Assembly: GCA_900541315.1 (NCBI GenBank)
Contig: UQJF01000046.1
Location: 1-19,376 of the forward strand
Direction: 5' to 3'
DNA length: 19,376 bases
DNA from: an uncultured Clostridium sp.
Lineage (GTDB): Bacteria; Bacillota; Clostridia; Lachnospirales; Lachnospiraceae
Shown piece by piece: positions 19,291 through 19,376 of the stretch (its first letter is position 1; every line of letters begins with the position of its first letter). Made by a program: the position numbers and the translations under genes. Under the pieces are notes generated by a model. The model was not told the origin of the DNA, searched no databases, and saw nothing but the letters and a program-made list of their open reading frames with translations.

Positions 19291-19376
19291 TTATCCCGCA
19301 CTGTATACAGCACGACAAACACATGAGTAAATAAATTGTGAACACGCCCCTTTTCTGATAAAATTAAAAGAAAAGG

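Larger units (their letters stand above)
19033..19376. other. Non-coding right end of window
   Basis: This stretch holds the glycosidase promoter, the second 155-bp element, a 10-base palindrome CTGTATACAG (19301-19310) and, at the very end, a stem CCTTTTCT/AGAAAAGG (19349-19376) that looks like a terminator of a gene outside the window. I see no coding frame. Confidence 0.6.

Overview
The window looks like the chromosome of a low-to-moderate GC Firmicute of class Clostridia, most likely a gut Lachnospiraceae. This rests on codon use, strong AGGAGG-type ribosome binding sites, TTGACA/TATAAT promoters and the gene families present; the genus is an inference I cannot settle.

Positions 1 to about 9,990 are the integrase-proximal end of a prophage. 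A divergent lysogeny switch at 4.7-5.8 kb (Cro-like regulator on -, S24-peptidase CI-like repressor on +, three palindromic operators) drives a leftward early operon. That operon ends in this window with a DUF3846 protein, several very small overlapping genes and a Walker-type phage ATPase. Three separately promoted + strand cargo genes sit inside this - strand operon: a winged-helix/membrane protein, a DUF2513 protein and a nucleoside-deoxyribosyltransferase/TIR-like protein. The 3' end of each overlaps a tiny convergent gene, and two share a conserved promoter-leader block. Rightward of the repressor lies a second accessory block: a MazF-like protein with a coiled-coil insertion, a compact structured RNA with its own terminator, an Uma2 nuclease gene broken by an amber codon, a DUF4160 pair, and the tyrosine integrase.

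From about 10 kb onward the sequence is chromosomal, all on the - strand. An L-tartrate utilisation cluster (DUF1847 protein, two GntR/FCD regulators, a DASS/SLC13-type carrier with a frameshift at A8, ttdA, ttdB) is followed by an aspartate kinase (lysC) and a secreted DUF5722 glycosidase-like protein. The carrier would bring in tartrate or a related dicarboxylate, the two-subunit Fe-S dehydratase would convert it to oxaloacetate, and the GntR proteins probably sense the substrate.

The chromosomal part carries two families of small non-coding inverted-repeat elements. One is a 155-bp element present twice (10235-10389 and 19136-19290) with 17-bp terminal inverted repeats; the first copy has an exact 8-bp target duplication that spans the ttdB stop codon. 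The other is a 169-bp element (13658-13826) whose terminal repeat supplies the stop codon of a GntR gene. Both gene-abutting copies lie between a stop codon and the gene's hairpin terminator.
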